Origin: CBDDFQ01 sp965227035
GTDB taxonomy: Bacteria; Pseudomonadota; Gammaproteobacteria; Burkholderiales; Burkholderiaceae_C
Reading direction: 5' to 3'
Length of the DNA: 64,000 bases
Assembly (NCBI GenBank): GCA_965227035.1
Contig: OZ245724.1
Location: 620,001 to 684,000, forward strand
The translations under genes and the position numbers were made by a program. Below the pieces are notes generated by a model, which was not told where the DNA came from, did no database searches, and saw only the letters and a list, made by a program, of their open reading frames with translations. This document shows positions 8,493 through 17,880 of the stretch, piece by piece; positions within the stretch are counted from its first letter, which is position 1, and the number at the start of each line of letters is the position of its first letter.

Positions 8493-9176
8493 GTGAACGG
8501 TGGCCTCGCTGGGCTGCAGGCGAGCCTGCAGCATCAATTCAATGATCCGAAGCTGCTCAAGCGAGCGCTGACCCATCGTAGTTTTTCGTCCGAACACAAC
8601 GAACGCCTGGAGTTTCTAGGCGATTCGGTGCTCAACATGTCCATTTCGCATCTGCTCTACGAGCGTTTGCGCGACGTGCCCGAAGGCGATCTGTCCCGTA
8701 TCAGAGCCAATCTGGTCAAGCAGGACACGCTGCATCAGATTGCGCTGCGATTCAACCTTTCGAGCCTGATCAGCCTCGGCGAGGGCGAGCTCAAATCCGG
8801 CGGCTCCAAGCGGGCGTCGATTCTTGCGGATGCCCTCGAGGCGCTGATCGGTGCGGTGCTGTTAGATGGTGGATACGTGGCTGCGGACGCTCTGGTGCGG
8901 CGTCTTTACGAAGACGTCGAGATCAACCCGTCCATGCAGGCGGTTGCAAAAGATCCTAAAACGGAATTGCAAGAATGGCTGCAGGGGCGGAAGATGAAAC
9001 TGCCGGTCTATCGGGTGGTGGGCACTATCGGTGCGGCGCATCGACAGACATTCGAAGTCGAATGCGAGATTCCCGAGTTGAGTCTGGCCGAGCGCGGTAT
9101 TGCCGCGTCGCGACGGGCGGGTGAGCAGACGGCCGCAGCGGCCATGCTCGAAGTGTTGAAAGCAGGGAAACAATAG
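8493..9176 (+). CDS. rnc: Ribonuclease III
   Basis: A 227-residue double-strand-specific endoribonuclease that processes rRNA precursors and structured mRNAs. The catalytic signature ERLEFLGDSVLN carries the metal-binding acidic residues. The C-terminal dsRNA-binding domain starts at about DPKTELQEWLQ and ends with the AAAAMLEVLK helix. It begins with GTG at 8493, two bases after the preceding stop, which gives the normal family length. It forms the conserved lepA-lepB-rnc-era-recO run. Confidence 0.95.
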   Translation: MNGGLAGLQASLQHQFNDPKLLKRALTHRSFSSEHNERLEFLGDSVLNMSISHLLYERLRDVPEGDLSRIRANLVKQDTLHQIALRFNLSSLISLGEGELKSGGSKRASILADALEALIGAVLLDGGYVAADALVRRLYEDVEINPSMQAVAKDPKTELQEWLQGRKMKLPVYRVVGTIGAAHRQTFEVECEIPELSLAERGIAASRRAGEQTAAAAMLEVLKAGKQ

Positions 9177-9194
9177 TTTTGGAAATGAATCTCG

Positions 9195-10205
9195 ATGAAT
9201 GACGTGAATCACGTGAGCGGTGAGCCTGGAGAAATCGAACAGCCCGATGAAGACGCGGCTGAGAACGAGGGCCACAGTATTTCGCTGCCTCCCGTAACGC
9301 CCCAGCCCGCTGGTCGCCGTTGCGGAACGATCGCCATCGTCGGCAAACCCAACGTGGGCAAGTCGACCATGCTGAATGCGCTCATCGGGCAGAAGATCAG
9401 CATCACCTCACGCAAGGCGCAAACCACTCGCCATCGGATCACAGGTATTCGCACGGTAGAAGCGAGTCAGTTCATTTTTGTAGACACCCCGGGTTTTCAG
9501 ACTCACCATGCGACCGCGTTGAACAAATCGCTCAACAAGACGGTCATGGGCGCGATCAGCGATGTCGATCTGGTGCTGTTCGTGGTGGAAGCAGGCAGCT
9601 TCACGCTGGCCGATGCCAAGGTGTTGTCGCTGCTCAAGGCCGACATTCCGGTCCTGCTCATTGCCAACAAGCTCGACAAGATTCATCGCCGCGCTGAAGT
9701 CGCGCCGTGGCTCAAGGGCATGCAGGAGCGTCACCCATTCACCGAGTTCGTTCCTATGTCGGCGAAGAACGCGAACGATATCCAGCGTCTGTTCAAGATC
9801 TGCGAGAAGTACCTGCCTGAGCAGGACTGGTTCTACACCGAAGACGAGCTCACCGACCGCAGCGAAAAGTTTCTTGCGAGCGAAACGGTTCGCGAGAAGC
9901 TGTTTCGTTTCACAGGCGACGAGTTGCCTTACACCTCGACCGTCCTTATCGACAAGTTCGAAGAGGAACCCAGCAAAACCCACGGACGCATGGTGCGCAT
10001 TGCCGCCACCATCGTCGTCGAGCGCGATGGCCACAAAGCCATGGTCATCGGCGAAAAGGGCGAGCGTCTCAAACGCATCGGTACCGAAGCACGTCAGGAA
10101 CTCGAAAAAGCGATGGATGCCAAAGTGTTCCTCGAAGTCTGGGTGAAGGTTCGATCGGGCTGGGCCGACGACGAAGCGCGGGTTCGCTCATTCGGCTACG
10201 AATGA
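9195..10205 (+). CDS. era: GTPase Era, 16S rRNA maturation factor
   Basis: A 336-residue Ras-like GTPase with a C-terminal KH domain. G1 is GKPNVGKSTMLNAL, G3 is DTPGF, G4 is NKLD, and the KH GxxG-type region is VIGEKGERLKRIGTEAR. It assists 30S assembly by binding near the 3' end of 16S rRNA. It is longer than E. coli Era by about 35 residues because of an acidic N-terminal extension before the GTPase fold; the ATG at 9195 is the best supported start but a shorter protein is possible. Confidence 0.94.
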   Translation: MNDVNHVSGEPGEIEQPDEDAAENEGHSISLPPVTPQPAGRRCGTIAIVGKPNVGKSTMLNALIGQKISITSRKAQTTRHRITGIRTVEASQFIFVDTPGFQTHHATALNKSLNKTVMGAISDVDLVLFVVEAGSFTLADAKVLSLLKADIPVLLIANKLDKIHRRAEVAPWLKGMQERHPFTEFVPMSAKNANDIQRLFKICEKYLPEQDWFYTEDELTDRSEKFLASETVREKLFRFTGDELPYTSTVLIDKFEEEPSKTHGRMVRIAATIVVERDGHKAMVIGEKGERLKRIGTEARQELEKAMDAKVFLEVWVKVRSGWADDEARVRSFGYE

Positions 10206-10243
10206 TCGGTTAGGACGCTGCAGATTCAGGTCGATGGCGATTG

Positions 10244-11008
10244 ATGGCAACTACCAAGCGAATCTCGGATGAACCCGCTTTTGTGCTCCACCGATACGAC
10301 TGGAGCGAGTCCAGCCTGATCCTGGAAGTCTTCACGCGCCATCACGGCCGCGTTGCGCTGGTGGCCAAAGGCGCCAAGCGCCCCAGCTCGAATTTCCGCC
10401 CGATTCTTCTTCCGCTGCAACCGCTCTCCGTCGGCTATTCGTTGTCGCAAGGCGGCGAGAGCGAAATCCATACGCTCAAATCCGCCGAGTGGACCGGCGG
10501 CTACGTCATGCCGACCGGCGACGCCCTGCTCTCCGGGTATCACATCAACGAACTGCTGATCCGATTGCTGGCAAGGGACGATCCGCACGCCGGCTTGTTC
10601 GATGCGTATTCCACAGTGGTCGGCATCATCGCTTCGGAACATGGCGAGGTGCTCGAAGCGGCACTGCGATCGTTCGAGTTGATTCTGCTGCGCGAAATTG
10701 GCGTGCTGCCTTCGCTCGATTTGCAGACGCTCACGATGTCGCCGCTCGATCCGCAAGGGCGGTACGTGCTGGTCGCGGAAGGCGGACTGCGCACTGCAAA
10801 TTCTTCCGATAGGGCCAGCCTCACCGGTGAGCAGTGGGCCAATATCCAGATCGCGCTGGACGACGAAGCGCCGTTGACTGCGACGCTCGCTGCGAGCGCG
10901 CCGGTCGCGAGCGAACTCAAGACGCAGCTGCGACATTTGCTGCACTACCATTGCGGCGTCACCACGCTTAAAACGCGTCAGATGATGATCGATCTCCAGT
11001 CGCTTTAG
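10244..11008 (+). CDS. recO: DNA repair protein RecO
   Basis: A 254-residue protein with the RecO N-terminal OB fold (FVLHRYDWSESSLILEVFT, then GRVALVAKGAKRP) and helical C-terminal domain. It loads RecA on SSB-coated DNA with RecR. The ATG at 10244 is preferred to a TTG one codon earlier. It follows era by 38 bases and precedes pdxJ by 10. The zinc-finger cysteines found in some RecO proteins are not evident. Confidence 0.92.
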   Translation: MATTKRISDEPAFVLHRYDWSESSLILEVFTRHHGRVALVAKGAKRPSSNFRPILLPLQPLSVGYSLSQGGESEIHTLKSAEWTGGYVMPTGDALLSGYHINELLIRLLARDDPHAGLFDAYSTVVGIIASEHGEVLEAALRSFELILLREIGVLPSLDLQTLTMSPLDPQGRYVLVAEGGLRTANSSDRASLTGEQWANIQIALDDEAPLTATLAASAPVASELKTQLRHLLHYHCGVTTLKTRQMMIDLQSL

Positions 11009-11018
11009 AACCCTTCAT

Positions 11019-11765
11019 ATGGCTCACAACGGTACCGCTCTTTCGGTCAATCTCAACAAGGTCGCGCTGGTGCGCAACACGCGTCATCTCGGCATTCCGA
11101 GCGTCACGCGGGCCGCCAAGATGTGTCTGGACGCAGGCGCCAATGGAATCACGGTGCATCCGCGTCCGGACGAGCGGCATATTCGGGCGGGCGACGTGGC
11201 AGATCTCGCATCGCTGCTGAAAGACTGGCCGGCAATCGAATTCAACATCGAAGGAAATCCGTTTCACAACCTGATGGATTTCATTCGCAAATTCAAACCG
11301 CATCAGGCAACGTTTGTGCCTGACGGCGAGGGCCAGTTCACCAGCGATCATGGATGGGATCTGCCTCGTGACGCCGCGCGACTCAAACCGCTGATCGACG
11401 AGTGCAAATCGCTGGGGGTGCGAGTGAGCCTGTTCATGGATCCGCTGCCTGGGGCGATGCAGGCCTGCAAAGAGGCGGGCGCCGATCGGGTCGAGCTCTA
11501 CACCGAGACTTACGCAAGCGCGTTCGGAACACCCGCCGCCGACGAGGTCCTGCAGTCGTTCATCGACACCGCTGCGGCTGCCGGAACTGCTGGTCTGGGA
11601 GTCAACGCAGGCCACGATTTGAACCTCGATAACCTGCCGCCGTTTTCTTCGAAAGTGCCGGGGTTGCTCGAAGTGTCGATCGGTCACGCCTTGATTTCCG
11701 ACGCGCTCGAACTCGGATATGCCGAGGCAATCCGGCAATATCTGAAGGCGCTCGGTCGCGCATGA
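11019..11765 (+). CDS. pdxJ: Pyridoxine 5'-phosphate synthase
   Basis: A 248-residue TIM-barrel enzyme that condenses 1-deoxyxylulose 5-phosphate with 3-amino-2-oxopropyl phosphate to form pyridoxine 5'-phosphate. Family motifs are SVNLNKVALVRNTR at the N-terminus, GITVHPRPDERHI, and GVNAGHDLNLDNL near the phosphate site. Its stop overlaps the acpS start by four bases. The recO-pdxJ-acpS order is standard in proteobacteria. Confidence 0.96.
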   Translation: MAHNGTALSVNLNKVALVRNTRHLGIPSVTRAAKMCLDAGANGITVHPRPDERHIRAGDVADLASLLKDWPAIEFNIEGNPFHNLMDFIRKFKPHQATFVPDGEGQFTSDHGWDLPRDAARLKPLIDECKSLGVRVSLFMDPLPGAMQACKEAGADRVELYTETYASAFGTPAADEVLQSFIDTAAAAGTAGLGVNAGHDLNLDNLPPFSSKVPGLLEVSIGHALISDALELGYAEAIRQYLKALGRA

Positions 11766-12184
11766 TCTACGGCATCGGCACCGATATTTGCGATGTACGG
11801 CGTATCCGCGAAACGCTCGAGCGTCGCGGCGAGCGATTTGCCAAGCGCATCCTGAGCGACGCAGAAATGAAAGTCTGGAAAGCTCGCACAGCGCGATGGC
11901 CCGAGCGCGGTATCCGATACCTCGCCACCCGGTTTTCCGCAAAAGAGGCGTTTAGCAAAGCAATCGGCCTTGGCATGTTCATGCCGATGACATGGCGCTC
12001 GTGTGAAATCACGAACAAGCGCAGCGGCCAACCCGAAATTGTTCTTCACGGAGAACTGGCAAGCTGGTTTGCCGAGAAAAAACTCAAGGCGCATGTGACC
12101 GTGACCGACGAAACAGACTACGCGGTCACATTCGTCGTCGTCGAGTACATCGACGAATCGAAAAAGACAACAAGCTCAACATGA
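11762..12184 (+). CDS. acpS: Holo-[acyl-carrier-protein] synthase
   Basis: A 140-residue phosphopantetheinyl transferase that moves 4'-phosphopantetheine from CoA to apo-ACP. The metal-binding GIGTDICDVRRI motif is at the N-terminus and FSAKEAFSKAIG, with the catalytic acidic residue, is mid-protein. ATGA overlaps with both pdxJ and nagZ indicate coupled translation of the three genes. Confidence 0.96.
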   Translation: MIYGIGTDICDVRRIRETLERRGERFAKRILSDAEMKVWKARTARWPERGIRYLATRFSAKEAFSKAIGLGMFMPMTWRSCEITNKRSGQPEIVLHGELASWFAEKKLKAHVTVTDETDYAVTFVVVEYIDESKKTTSST

Positions 12185-13245
12185 CCCATTCGCTTCATTC
12201 ACCCCTGATCATCGATGTCGCCGGACTCAGCCTGAACGCCGACGATCGCAGACGTCTCGCACACCCGTTGGTGGGTGGTGTGATCCACTTCGCCCGCAAT
12301 TGGGAAAGCCGCGCACAGCTCGAAGCTCTCAACGCCGAAATCAAAAGCATTCGCCCCGACATCCTGATTTGCGTCGATCACGAAGGTGGCCGGGTCCAGC
12401 GATTCAAGACCGACGGATTCACCCACTTGCCGCCGATGAAGGCGCTGGGCGAGTTGTGGATGCGCGATGCGATGGCTGCCACCAATGCGGCCACAGCCTG
12501 CGGATTCGTGCTCGGATCGGAGTTGCGCGCGACCGGCGTCGATTTCAGCTTCACGCCGGTGCTCGATCTGGATTACGGCGGTAGCAGCGTCATCGGCGAT
12601 CGCGCGTTTCATCGCGATGCGCGAATCACGACCATGCTCGCCAAAAGCGTGATGCATGGCTTGCTGCAAAGCGGTGTCGCCAACTGCGGAAAACATTTTC
12701 CCGGCCACGGATTCGTTCGCGCCGATTCGCACACGGAAATCCCGGTCGACAACCGCGGACTCAAGACGATTCTTGCGGACGACGCGGCGCCGTACGGATG
12801 GCTCAGCACCACGCTCACCAGCGTGATGCCTGCACATGTGATCTACCCCAAGGTCGATTCACGGCCGGCGGGTTTTTCGTCGCGATGGCTCAACGAAATC
12901 CTGCGAGCCAAGCTGAAGTTTCAGGGAGCGATATTCAGCGACGACCTGAGCATGGAAGGCGCCCGAAAAATCGACGGCGAGACGGTGACCTACTCGCAAG
13001 CTGCGATGGTCGCGCTCAACGCGGGCTGCGATCTGCTGTTGCTTTGCAATCAGAGCGTCGACGGTGGCAAACCGATCGACGAGCTGATCGGAGAACTCGA
13101 AGTGGGTTTGAAGAAGAAGCAGTGGGCCGCCAGCGAAGCGAGCGAACTTCGTCGACAGGCTTTGCTGCCGCTCACGCCACCGCTCCCATGGGACGATTTG
13201 ATGCATTCGCCGGAGTACCAACAGGCACTCTGGCTGCTCCCGTAA
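12181..13245 (+). CDS. nagZ: Beta-N-acetylhexosaminidase (GH3), muropeptide recycling
   Basis: A 354-residue glycoside hydrolase family 3 enzyme that removes GlcNAc from anhydro-muropeptides in the cytoplasm. DHEGGRVQRF is a substrate-binding loop, KHFPGHGFVRADSHTEIP holds the catalytic-loop Asp-His pair, and the nucleophile Asp lies in FSDDLSMEGA. There is no signal peptide, consistent with cytoplasmic NagZ. It ends the pdxJ-acpS-nagZ run and converges on lysS. Confidence 0.94.
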   Translation: MTHSLHSPLIIDVAGLSLNADDRRRLAHPLVGGVIHFARNWESRAQLEALNAEIKSIRPDILICVDHEGGRVQRFKTDGFTHLPPMKALGELWMRDAMAATNAATACGFVLGSELRATGVDFSFTPVLDLDYGGSSVIGDRAFHRDARITTMLAKSVMHGLLQSGVANCGKHFPGHGFVRADSHTEIPVDNRGLKTILADDAAPYGWLSTTLTSVMPAHVIYPKVDSRPAGFSSRWLNEILRAKLKFQGAIFSDDLSMEGARKIDGETVTYSQAAMVALNAGCDLLLLCNQSVDGGKPIDELIGELEVGLKKKQWAASEASELRRQALLPLTPPLPWDDLMHSPEYQQALWLLP

Positions 13246-13261
13246 ACGATAAAGGCGTCGC

Positions 13262-13294
13262 TTAACTTTCCGGGCTTAAAGCCAGGAAATTAAG
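13262..13294. terminator. Inverted repeat between convergent nagZ and lysS
   Basis: TTAACTTTCC (13262-13271) and GGAAATTAA (13285-13293) form an imperfect stem extended by GGCT/AGCC inside. It covers the lysS stop codon. It may act as a bidirectional terminator for the convergent genes, although the T tract is short. Confidence 0.35.
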
Positions 13295-14831
13295 ACTCCC
13301 GGCGTAGCGCAGGGAACAGAATCACGTCGCGGATGCTGGGGCTGTCGGTCAGCAGCATCATCAATCGGTCGATACCGATGCCGCATCCGCCAGTCGGGGG
13401 CATGCCGTATTCGAGGGCACGAACGAAGTCGTGGTCGAAGAACATGGCTTCATCGTCGCCGCTGTCTTTGGCTGCCACCTGCGACAGGAATCGGGCGGCC
13501 TGGTCTTCCGCATCGTTCAACTCCGAGAAGCCGTTTCCGAATTCGCGACCGGTGATGTAGAGCTCGAAACGCTCTGTCACTTCCGGACGATCGTCGTTGG
13601 CTCGCGCCAAGGGCGAAATCTCGGTCGGATGCTCCATGATGAACGTGGGCTGCCAGAGTTTTTCTTCGACGGTTTCTTCGAAGTACAGAACCTGAAGGCT
13701 GGCCAGACTGCGCGTCGACAGGCGATCTTTCTGCTCGTTCAGGCCCAGCTTTTTGAGCGCATTGAGCAACCAGGTCGAGTCTTCGACGTTCGATCCGGCA
13801 TCGGTGTATTTGACGATTGCTTCTTTGATGGTGAGGCGCTCGAACGGCTGCGAGAGATCGACGTCCTTGCCCTGATACCTCAGCGACAAAGTGCCGACCG
13901 CGCTCTGTGCGGCGGCGCGAATCACCTCCTCGGTGAATGCCATCAGGTCGATGTAGTTCCAGTACGCCGCGTAGAACTCCATCATCGTGAATTCGGGGTT
14001 GTGGCGAACCGAAATACCTTCGTTGCGATAACTGCGGTTGATCTCGAACACCCGATCGAAGCCGCCGACGATCAGGCGCTTCAAATACAGCTCGGGCGCG
14101 ATGCGCAGAAACATCTGCTGGTCGAGCGCGTTGTGGTGCGTCGCAAAAGGCTTCGCATTCGCGCCACCCGGAATCGGATGCAGCATCGGCGTTTCGACTT
14201 CGAGGAAGCCGTTGCTCACCATGAACTCGCGAATCGACGACACGGCCTTGCTGCGCGCCACGAACCGCTTTCGTGAAGATTCGTCGGTGATCAGGTCGAC
14301 ATAGCGCTGGCGATATTTCTGCTCCTGATCGGCCATGCCGTGGAACTTGTCGGGCAACGGACGCAGGCTCTTGGTGAGCAAACGAAGTGATGCCACCTTG
14401 ATCGAAAGCTCGCCGGTCTTGGTGCGGAAAAGAGTGCCTTCGGCGCCGATGATGTCGCCCAGATCCCAATGCTTGAACAGGGCGTACTGCTCTTCGCCCA
14501 GCGCATCGCGGGTCACGTAAATCTGGATTCGGCCGGTGCTGTCCTGAATGGTCGCGAAGCTGGCCTTGCCCATGACGCGCTTGAGCATCATGCGGCCACC
14601 AACGCTTACGGTAACCGGCGTGGCTTCGAAAATTTCAGCGGTGGTTTCGGCGTATTTGGTTTGCAGCGCATCGGCGTGATGCGTGGGTTTGAAGTCGTTC
14701 GGGAATGCGACGCCTTTGCCGTCGGCCTGTGCCTGCCTGATCGCTTTCAGTTTCTCGCGGCGCTCGGCGATCAACTGGTTTTCGTCTACGGGAGCGGCTG
14801 CGGGCGCAGCACTGTTTTGGTTGTCGGACAT
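13290..14831 (-). CDS. lysS: Lysyl-tRNA synthetase (class II)
   Basis: A 513-residue class II aminoacyl-tRNA synthetase. The N-terminal OB anticodon-binding domain covers roughly residues 60-175. Motif 2 is in FEINRSYRNEGISVRHNPEF followed by TMMEFYAAY, and motif 3 is GCGIGIDRLMMLLTD at the C-terminus. The ATG at 14831 starts MSDNQNS; an in-frame start three codons earlier is less likely. It lies 42 bases after the LON-domain gene on the same strand. Confidence 0.97.
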   Translation of the reverse strand: MSDNQNSAAPAAAPVDENQLIAERREKLKAIRQAQADGKGVAFPNDFKPTHHADALQTKYAETTAEIFEATPVTVSVGGRMMLKRVMGKASFATIQDSTGRIQIYVTRDALGEEQYALFKHWDLGDIIGAEGTLFRTKTGELSIKVASLRLLTKSLRPLPDKFHGMADQEQKYRQRYVDLITDESSRKRFVARSKAVSSIREFMVSNGFLEVETPMLHPIPGGANAKPFATHHNALDQQMFLRIAPELYLKRLIVGGFDRVFEINRSYRNEGISVRHNPEFTMMEFYAAYWNYIDLMAFTEEVIRAAAQSAVGTLSLRYQGKDVDLSQPFERLTIKEAIVKYTDAGSNVEDSTWLLNALKKLGLNEQKDRLSTRSLASLQVLYFEETVEEKLWQPTFIMEHPTEISPLARANDDRPEVTERFELYITGREFGNGFSELNDAEDQAARFLSQVAAKDSGDDEAMFFDHDFVRALEYGMPPTGGCGIGIDRLMMLLTDSPSIRDVILFPALRRES

Positions 14832-14873
14832 GAATCGCAATCAGGAATGAACGGAACAGAAAAGACTTCGATT

Positions 14874-15512
14874 CTAAGTTTTTCCGATGCGCGCTTTTGC
14901 AAGCAGATCGCTGACCAGTTCAAGCCTAATCACGGGGTTATCGAGTTCCATCAGCCGTTGGCGCAATTCGGGCGAAAGCGGCAGGAATTCGCACCATCGG
15001 TTCGAGACCCAGGCGCAATCGTCGATTTGCCACGGCTCGGCAACCGCCAACCCTTCCGGATTGCGCACTTTGAGCGTTTCGAGCAGTTTTTCGAGGGCGT
15101 CAGCGCAATCCTGAAGCTCGTCCGGGACGGTGACCTTCTGGTCGTCGTCGATCTGCGCAATATCGGCGGTCCACAGGCCGTATTTGACCTTGGCAGACGA
15201 TGTGATCCGAAAGCGCTGCGTGCCGCGGCATCGCACTTCCAGCAGGCCCGCCTGGATCGTTTCCATCGATTCGATGGTGGCCAGCGTGCCAATCGCATTG
15301 AACATCTCGTCGACGCCGGCCTGGCGCACTTCGGAGCCCTTGAGCAGCGAGACCACGCCGAACGGCGCATTCGCTTCCTCGCAGCGTTTGATCATGTCCA
15401 GATAGCGGATCTCGAAAATCCGCAGCGGCAGGATCCCGCCGGGAAAAAGTACCGTGTCCAGCGGGAACAGCGGCAGACTAGACAGCGTCAGGGGAGAGGA
15501 GGGTTGCGACAT
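14874..15512 (-). CDS. LON substrate-binding domain protein
   Basis: A 212-residue protein consisting only of the N-terminal (LAN/PUA-like) domain of Lon protease: LPLFPLDTVLFPGGILPLRIFE near the start is the diagnostic stretch, with no AAA+ or protease domain. Stand-alone forms are common in proteobacteria and their role is unresolved. It is transcribed ahead of lysS and divergently from yggT. Confidence 0.85.
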   Translation of the reverse strand: MSQPSSPLTLSSLPLFPLDTVLFPGGILPLRIFEIRYLDMIKRCEEANAPFGVVSLLKGSEVRQAGVDEMFNAIGTLATIESMETIQAGLLEVRCRGTQRFRITSSAKVKYGLWTADIAQIDDDQKVTVPDELQDCADALEKLLETLKVRNPEGLAVAEPWQIDDCAWVSNRWCEFLPLSPELRQRLMELDNPVIRLELVSDLLAKARIGKT

Positions 15513-15589
15513 GTCGGAACGTTTTCGTCATCGGGCCGCACTATCATCCCATGACTGCCGCATCCTGCGGTAACAGCCATTCGGATCAC

Positions 15590-16117
15590 ATGCTCATATC
15601 GATTTCAGCGTTTTTGCTTCAGGTCATCGCAGGTCTCATCGGCGGCGCTTGTCTACTTCGGATGTATATGCAATATCAACGAATCGGGTTCGCCAACCCG
15701 GTCGGCCAACTGATATTCGCGGTGTCCGACTGGATCGTTCTGCCGCTGCGGAAAATCGTCAAGCCGTACGGCCGAATCGATCTTTCTAGCCTGATCGCCG
15801 CCTATCTGATCGTGCTGATCCAGCAGATTTTGCTGATGCTGCTGGTTGGCGGCCCGCTGGCGCTGACTCCCTGGTTCGCACTCATCGGCCTGGTGAGACT
15901 CGTGATTTCCGGTCTCACGGGTCTGCTGTTCGTCTACGTGATCCTGTCGTGGGTCGGACAGGGTTCGCCGATTGCGAGCGTTATCGACCGGATCGTCTCG
16001 CCGCTGTTGATGCCGATTCGTAAGGTGTTGCCGACAGTGGGCGGAATCGATTTTTCGCCGTTCGTGGCACTGGTATTGCTGCAAGTGGCCAGCATCGCGC
16101 TCAACTACGTTCGCTAG
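15590..16117 (+). CDS. YggT family integral membrane protein
   Basis: A 175-residue protein with several hydrophobic segments and two YggT repeats: each has a membrane helix followed by a basic, proline-containing loop (WIVLPLRKIVKPYGRIDLSS, and RIVSPLLMPIRKVLPTVGGI). The ATG at 15590 starts MLISISAFLLQ at the first membrane helix; an upstream in-frame ATG at 15551 would add a hydrophilic leader. Function is uncertain; relatives have been linked to osmotic or cell-envelope homeostasis. Confidence 0.85.
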   Translation: MLISISAFLLQVIAGLIGGACLLRMYMQYQRIGFANPVGQLIFAVSDWIVLPLRKIVKPYGRIDLSSLIAAYLIVLIQQILLMLLVGGPLALTPWFALIGLVRLVISGLTGLLFVYVILSWVGQGSPIASVIDRIVSPLLMPIRKVLPTVGGIDFSPFVALVLLQVASIALNYVR

Positions 16118-16125
16118 GAACGTAG
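16105..16125. terminator. Perfect inverted repeat spanning the yggT stop
   Basis: CTACGTTC (16105-16112) and GAACGTAG (16118-16125) flank a 5-base loop containing the yggT TAG. No T run follows on either strand, so it may be a mRNA-stabilising or weak terminating hairpin between the convergent yggT and accD genes. Confidence 0.4.
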
Positions 16126-16164
16126 TCGAGGCGACTTGACTGCTGGGATTCAGTAGGCCGAGGT

Positions 16165-17037
16165 TCAGGAAACCGCGTCTGCAGGCTGACGCTGCAGCAT
16201 CGCCAATGTGCTGGCGACGGTCTTGCGAAGTTCACGGCGATCGCAGATGAAGTCGATCGCGCCCTTTTGCTGCAGGAACTCGGCGCGCTGGAAGCCTGCG
16301 GGCAAGGTCACTCGCACCGTCGATTCGATCACGCGCGGCCCGGCAAATCCGATCAGCGCCTTGGGTTCTGCAATCACGACGTCGCCCACGAACGCGAAGC
16401 CTGCGCTGACGCCGCCCATGGTCGGGTCGGTCAGCACGCTGATGTAGGGCAGCCCCTTCTTGGCCAGCCGAGTGAGCGCAGCGTTGGTCTTGGCCATTTG
16501 CATCAATGACAAAAGACCTTCCTGCATGCGGGCACCGCCGGTGGCGGTAAAGCACACGAAAGGCACCTTCTGTTCGATGGCGGTTTCGACGCCGCGAACG
16601 AAACGCTCGCCGACGACGCTGCCCATGCTGCCGCCCATGAAGTCGAATTCGAAACACGCGACGATCAGGTTCACGCTATGAACCGCGCCGCCCATGACGA
16701 TGAGCGCATCGGTCTCGCCGGTGTTTTCCAGCGCTTCCTTGAGACGTTCGGGATATTTGCGACTGTCCTTGAACTTCAGTGCATCGACCGGCAGGACTTC
16801 CTGACCGAGTTCGTATCGGCCTTCCGCATCGAGAAATGCATCGAGACGGGCGCGGGCGCCGATTCTGTGGTGATGCGAACAGCTGGGGCAGACGTTCTGG
16901 TTTTGCTCGAGATCGGTCTTGTACAGAACCGTCTCGCAGCTGGGACATTTGATCCAGAGGCCTTCGGGAACCGTCCGACGCTCGGTCGGATCGGTGGGCT
17001 GGATTTTTGGCGGAAGAAGCTTTTCTAGCCAACTCAT
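16165..17037 (-). CDS. accD: Acetyl-CoA carboxylase, carboxyltransferase beta subunit
   Basis: A 290-residue subunit that, with AccA, transfers carboxyl from biotin-BCCP to acetyl-CoA to form malonyl-CoA. A four-cysteine zinc ribbon (CPSCETVLYKTDLEQ, then VCPSCSHHHRI) opens the protein, followed by the crotonase-fold domain with TATGGARMQEG and DPTMGGVSAGFAFVGD. It follows trpA by 33 bases, the usual Burkholderiales arrangement; the folC gene that commonly follows is not here. Confidence 0.96.
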   Translation of the reverse strand: MSWLEKLLPPKIQPTDPTERRTVPEGLWIKCPSCETVLYKTDLEQNQNVCPSCSHHHRIGARARLDAFLDAEGRYELGQEVLPVDALKFKDSRKYPERLKEALENTGETDALIVMGGAVHSVNLIVACFEFDFMGGSMGSVVGERFVRGVETAIEQKVPFVCFTATGGARMQEGLLSLMQMAKTNAALTRLAKKGLPYISVLTDPTMGGVSAGFAFVGDVVIAEPKALIGFAGPRVIESTVRVTLPAGFQRAEFLQQKGAIDFICDRRELRKTVASTLAMLQRQPADAVS

Positions 17038-17070
17038 TGATTAACTCCTGGGAGTGCTTACTGACCTGAA

Positions 17071-17880
17071 TTATGCGTCCATCGCGGATCTGACTCCGGT
17101 CAGGAAAGAAGCAACCTCGGTAATCGCTTGTTCGGCGGTTTTACCCTCCATCAGCTGGATCAGGCGGCTACCGATGACCACGGCATCGGAAACTTTGGAC
17201 ACGGCGCGAGCAGTTTCGGCGTCCCGAATGCCGAATCCGACGCCGACAGGCACTTTCACGTGCTTTCTGATGCGCGGAAGCATGGACTCGACCGCCGAGG
17301 TATCCAGCGACGCCGATCCGGTGACGCCTTTGAGCGACACGTAGTACACGTATCCGCTGGCCACGCGCGCAACCTGCTGGATACGTTCATCGGTGGACGT
17401 GGGCGCCAGCAGGAAGATCAGATCCATGTCGTGCTCGCGCAGCGCCCGGGCAAAGTCTTCGCATTCTTCCGGCGGGTAATCGACGACGAGCACGCCGTCG
17501 ACGCCGGAACGCGAGGCGTGTTTGATGAACGCCAGCTTTCCGTGGATCAGGTCGTAGCGTTCGACCGGGTTGGCATAGCCCATCAGCACCACCGGCGTCG
17601 TCGAATCGCGTTCGCGGAACTGCGCGACCATCTTCAACACCTGTGCAGTGCCGATGCCCGATGCAAGCGCTGCTTCGCCTGCTTTCTGGATGACCGGGCC
17701 GTCTGCCATGGGGTCGGAGAACGGAACGCCCAGTTCGATGATGTCGGCGCCGGCATCGACCATGGCGTGCATCAGGTCGGCGGTAATGTCGGGCTGCGGA
17801 AAACCGGCCATGACATACGGGATGAGCGCTTTACGGCCTTTGGACTGCAGCGCTTTCATGGTGACGTCGATGCGGCTCAT
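17071..17880 (-). CDS. trpA: Tryptophan synthase alpha chain
   Basis: A 269-residue TIM barrel that cleaves indole-3-glycerol phosphate to indole. The catalytic Glu lies in IIELGVPFSDPMADGPVIQ, the catalytic Asp in GVLVVDYPPEE, and the phosphate-binding GVGFGIRD is near the C-terminus. The trpB stop and the trpA start overlap by four bases, consistent with equal production of the alpha and beta subunits of the channelled complex. Confidence 0.97.
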   Translation of the reverse strand: MSRIDVTMKALQSKGRKALIPYVMAGFPQPDITADLMHAMVDAGADIIELGVPFSDPMADGPVIQKAGEAALASGIGTAQVLKMVAQFRERDSTTPVVLMGYANPVERYDLIHGKLAFIKHASRSGVDGVLVVDYPPEECEDFARALREHDMDLIFLLAPTSTDERIQQVARVASGYVYYVSLKGVTGSASLDTSAVESMLPRIRKHVKVPVGVGFGIRDAETARAVSKVSDAVVIGSRLIQLMEGKTAEQAITEVASFLTGVRSAMDA

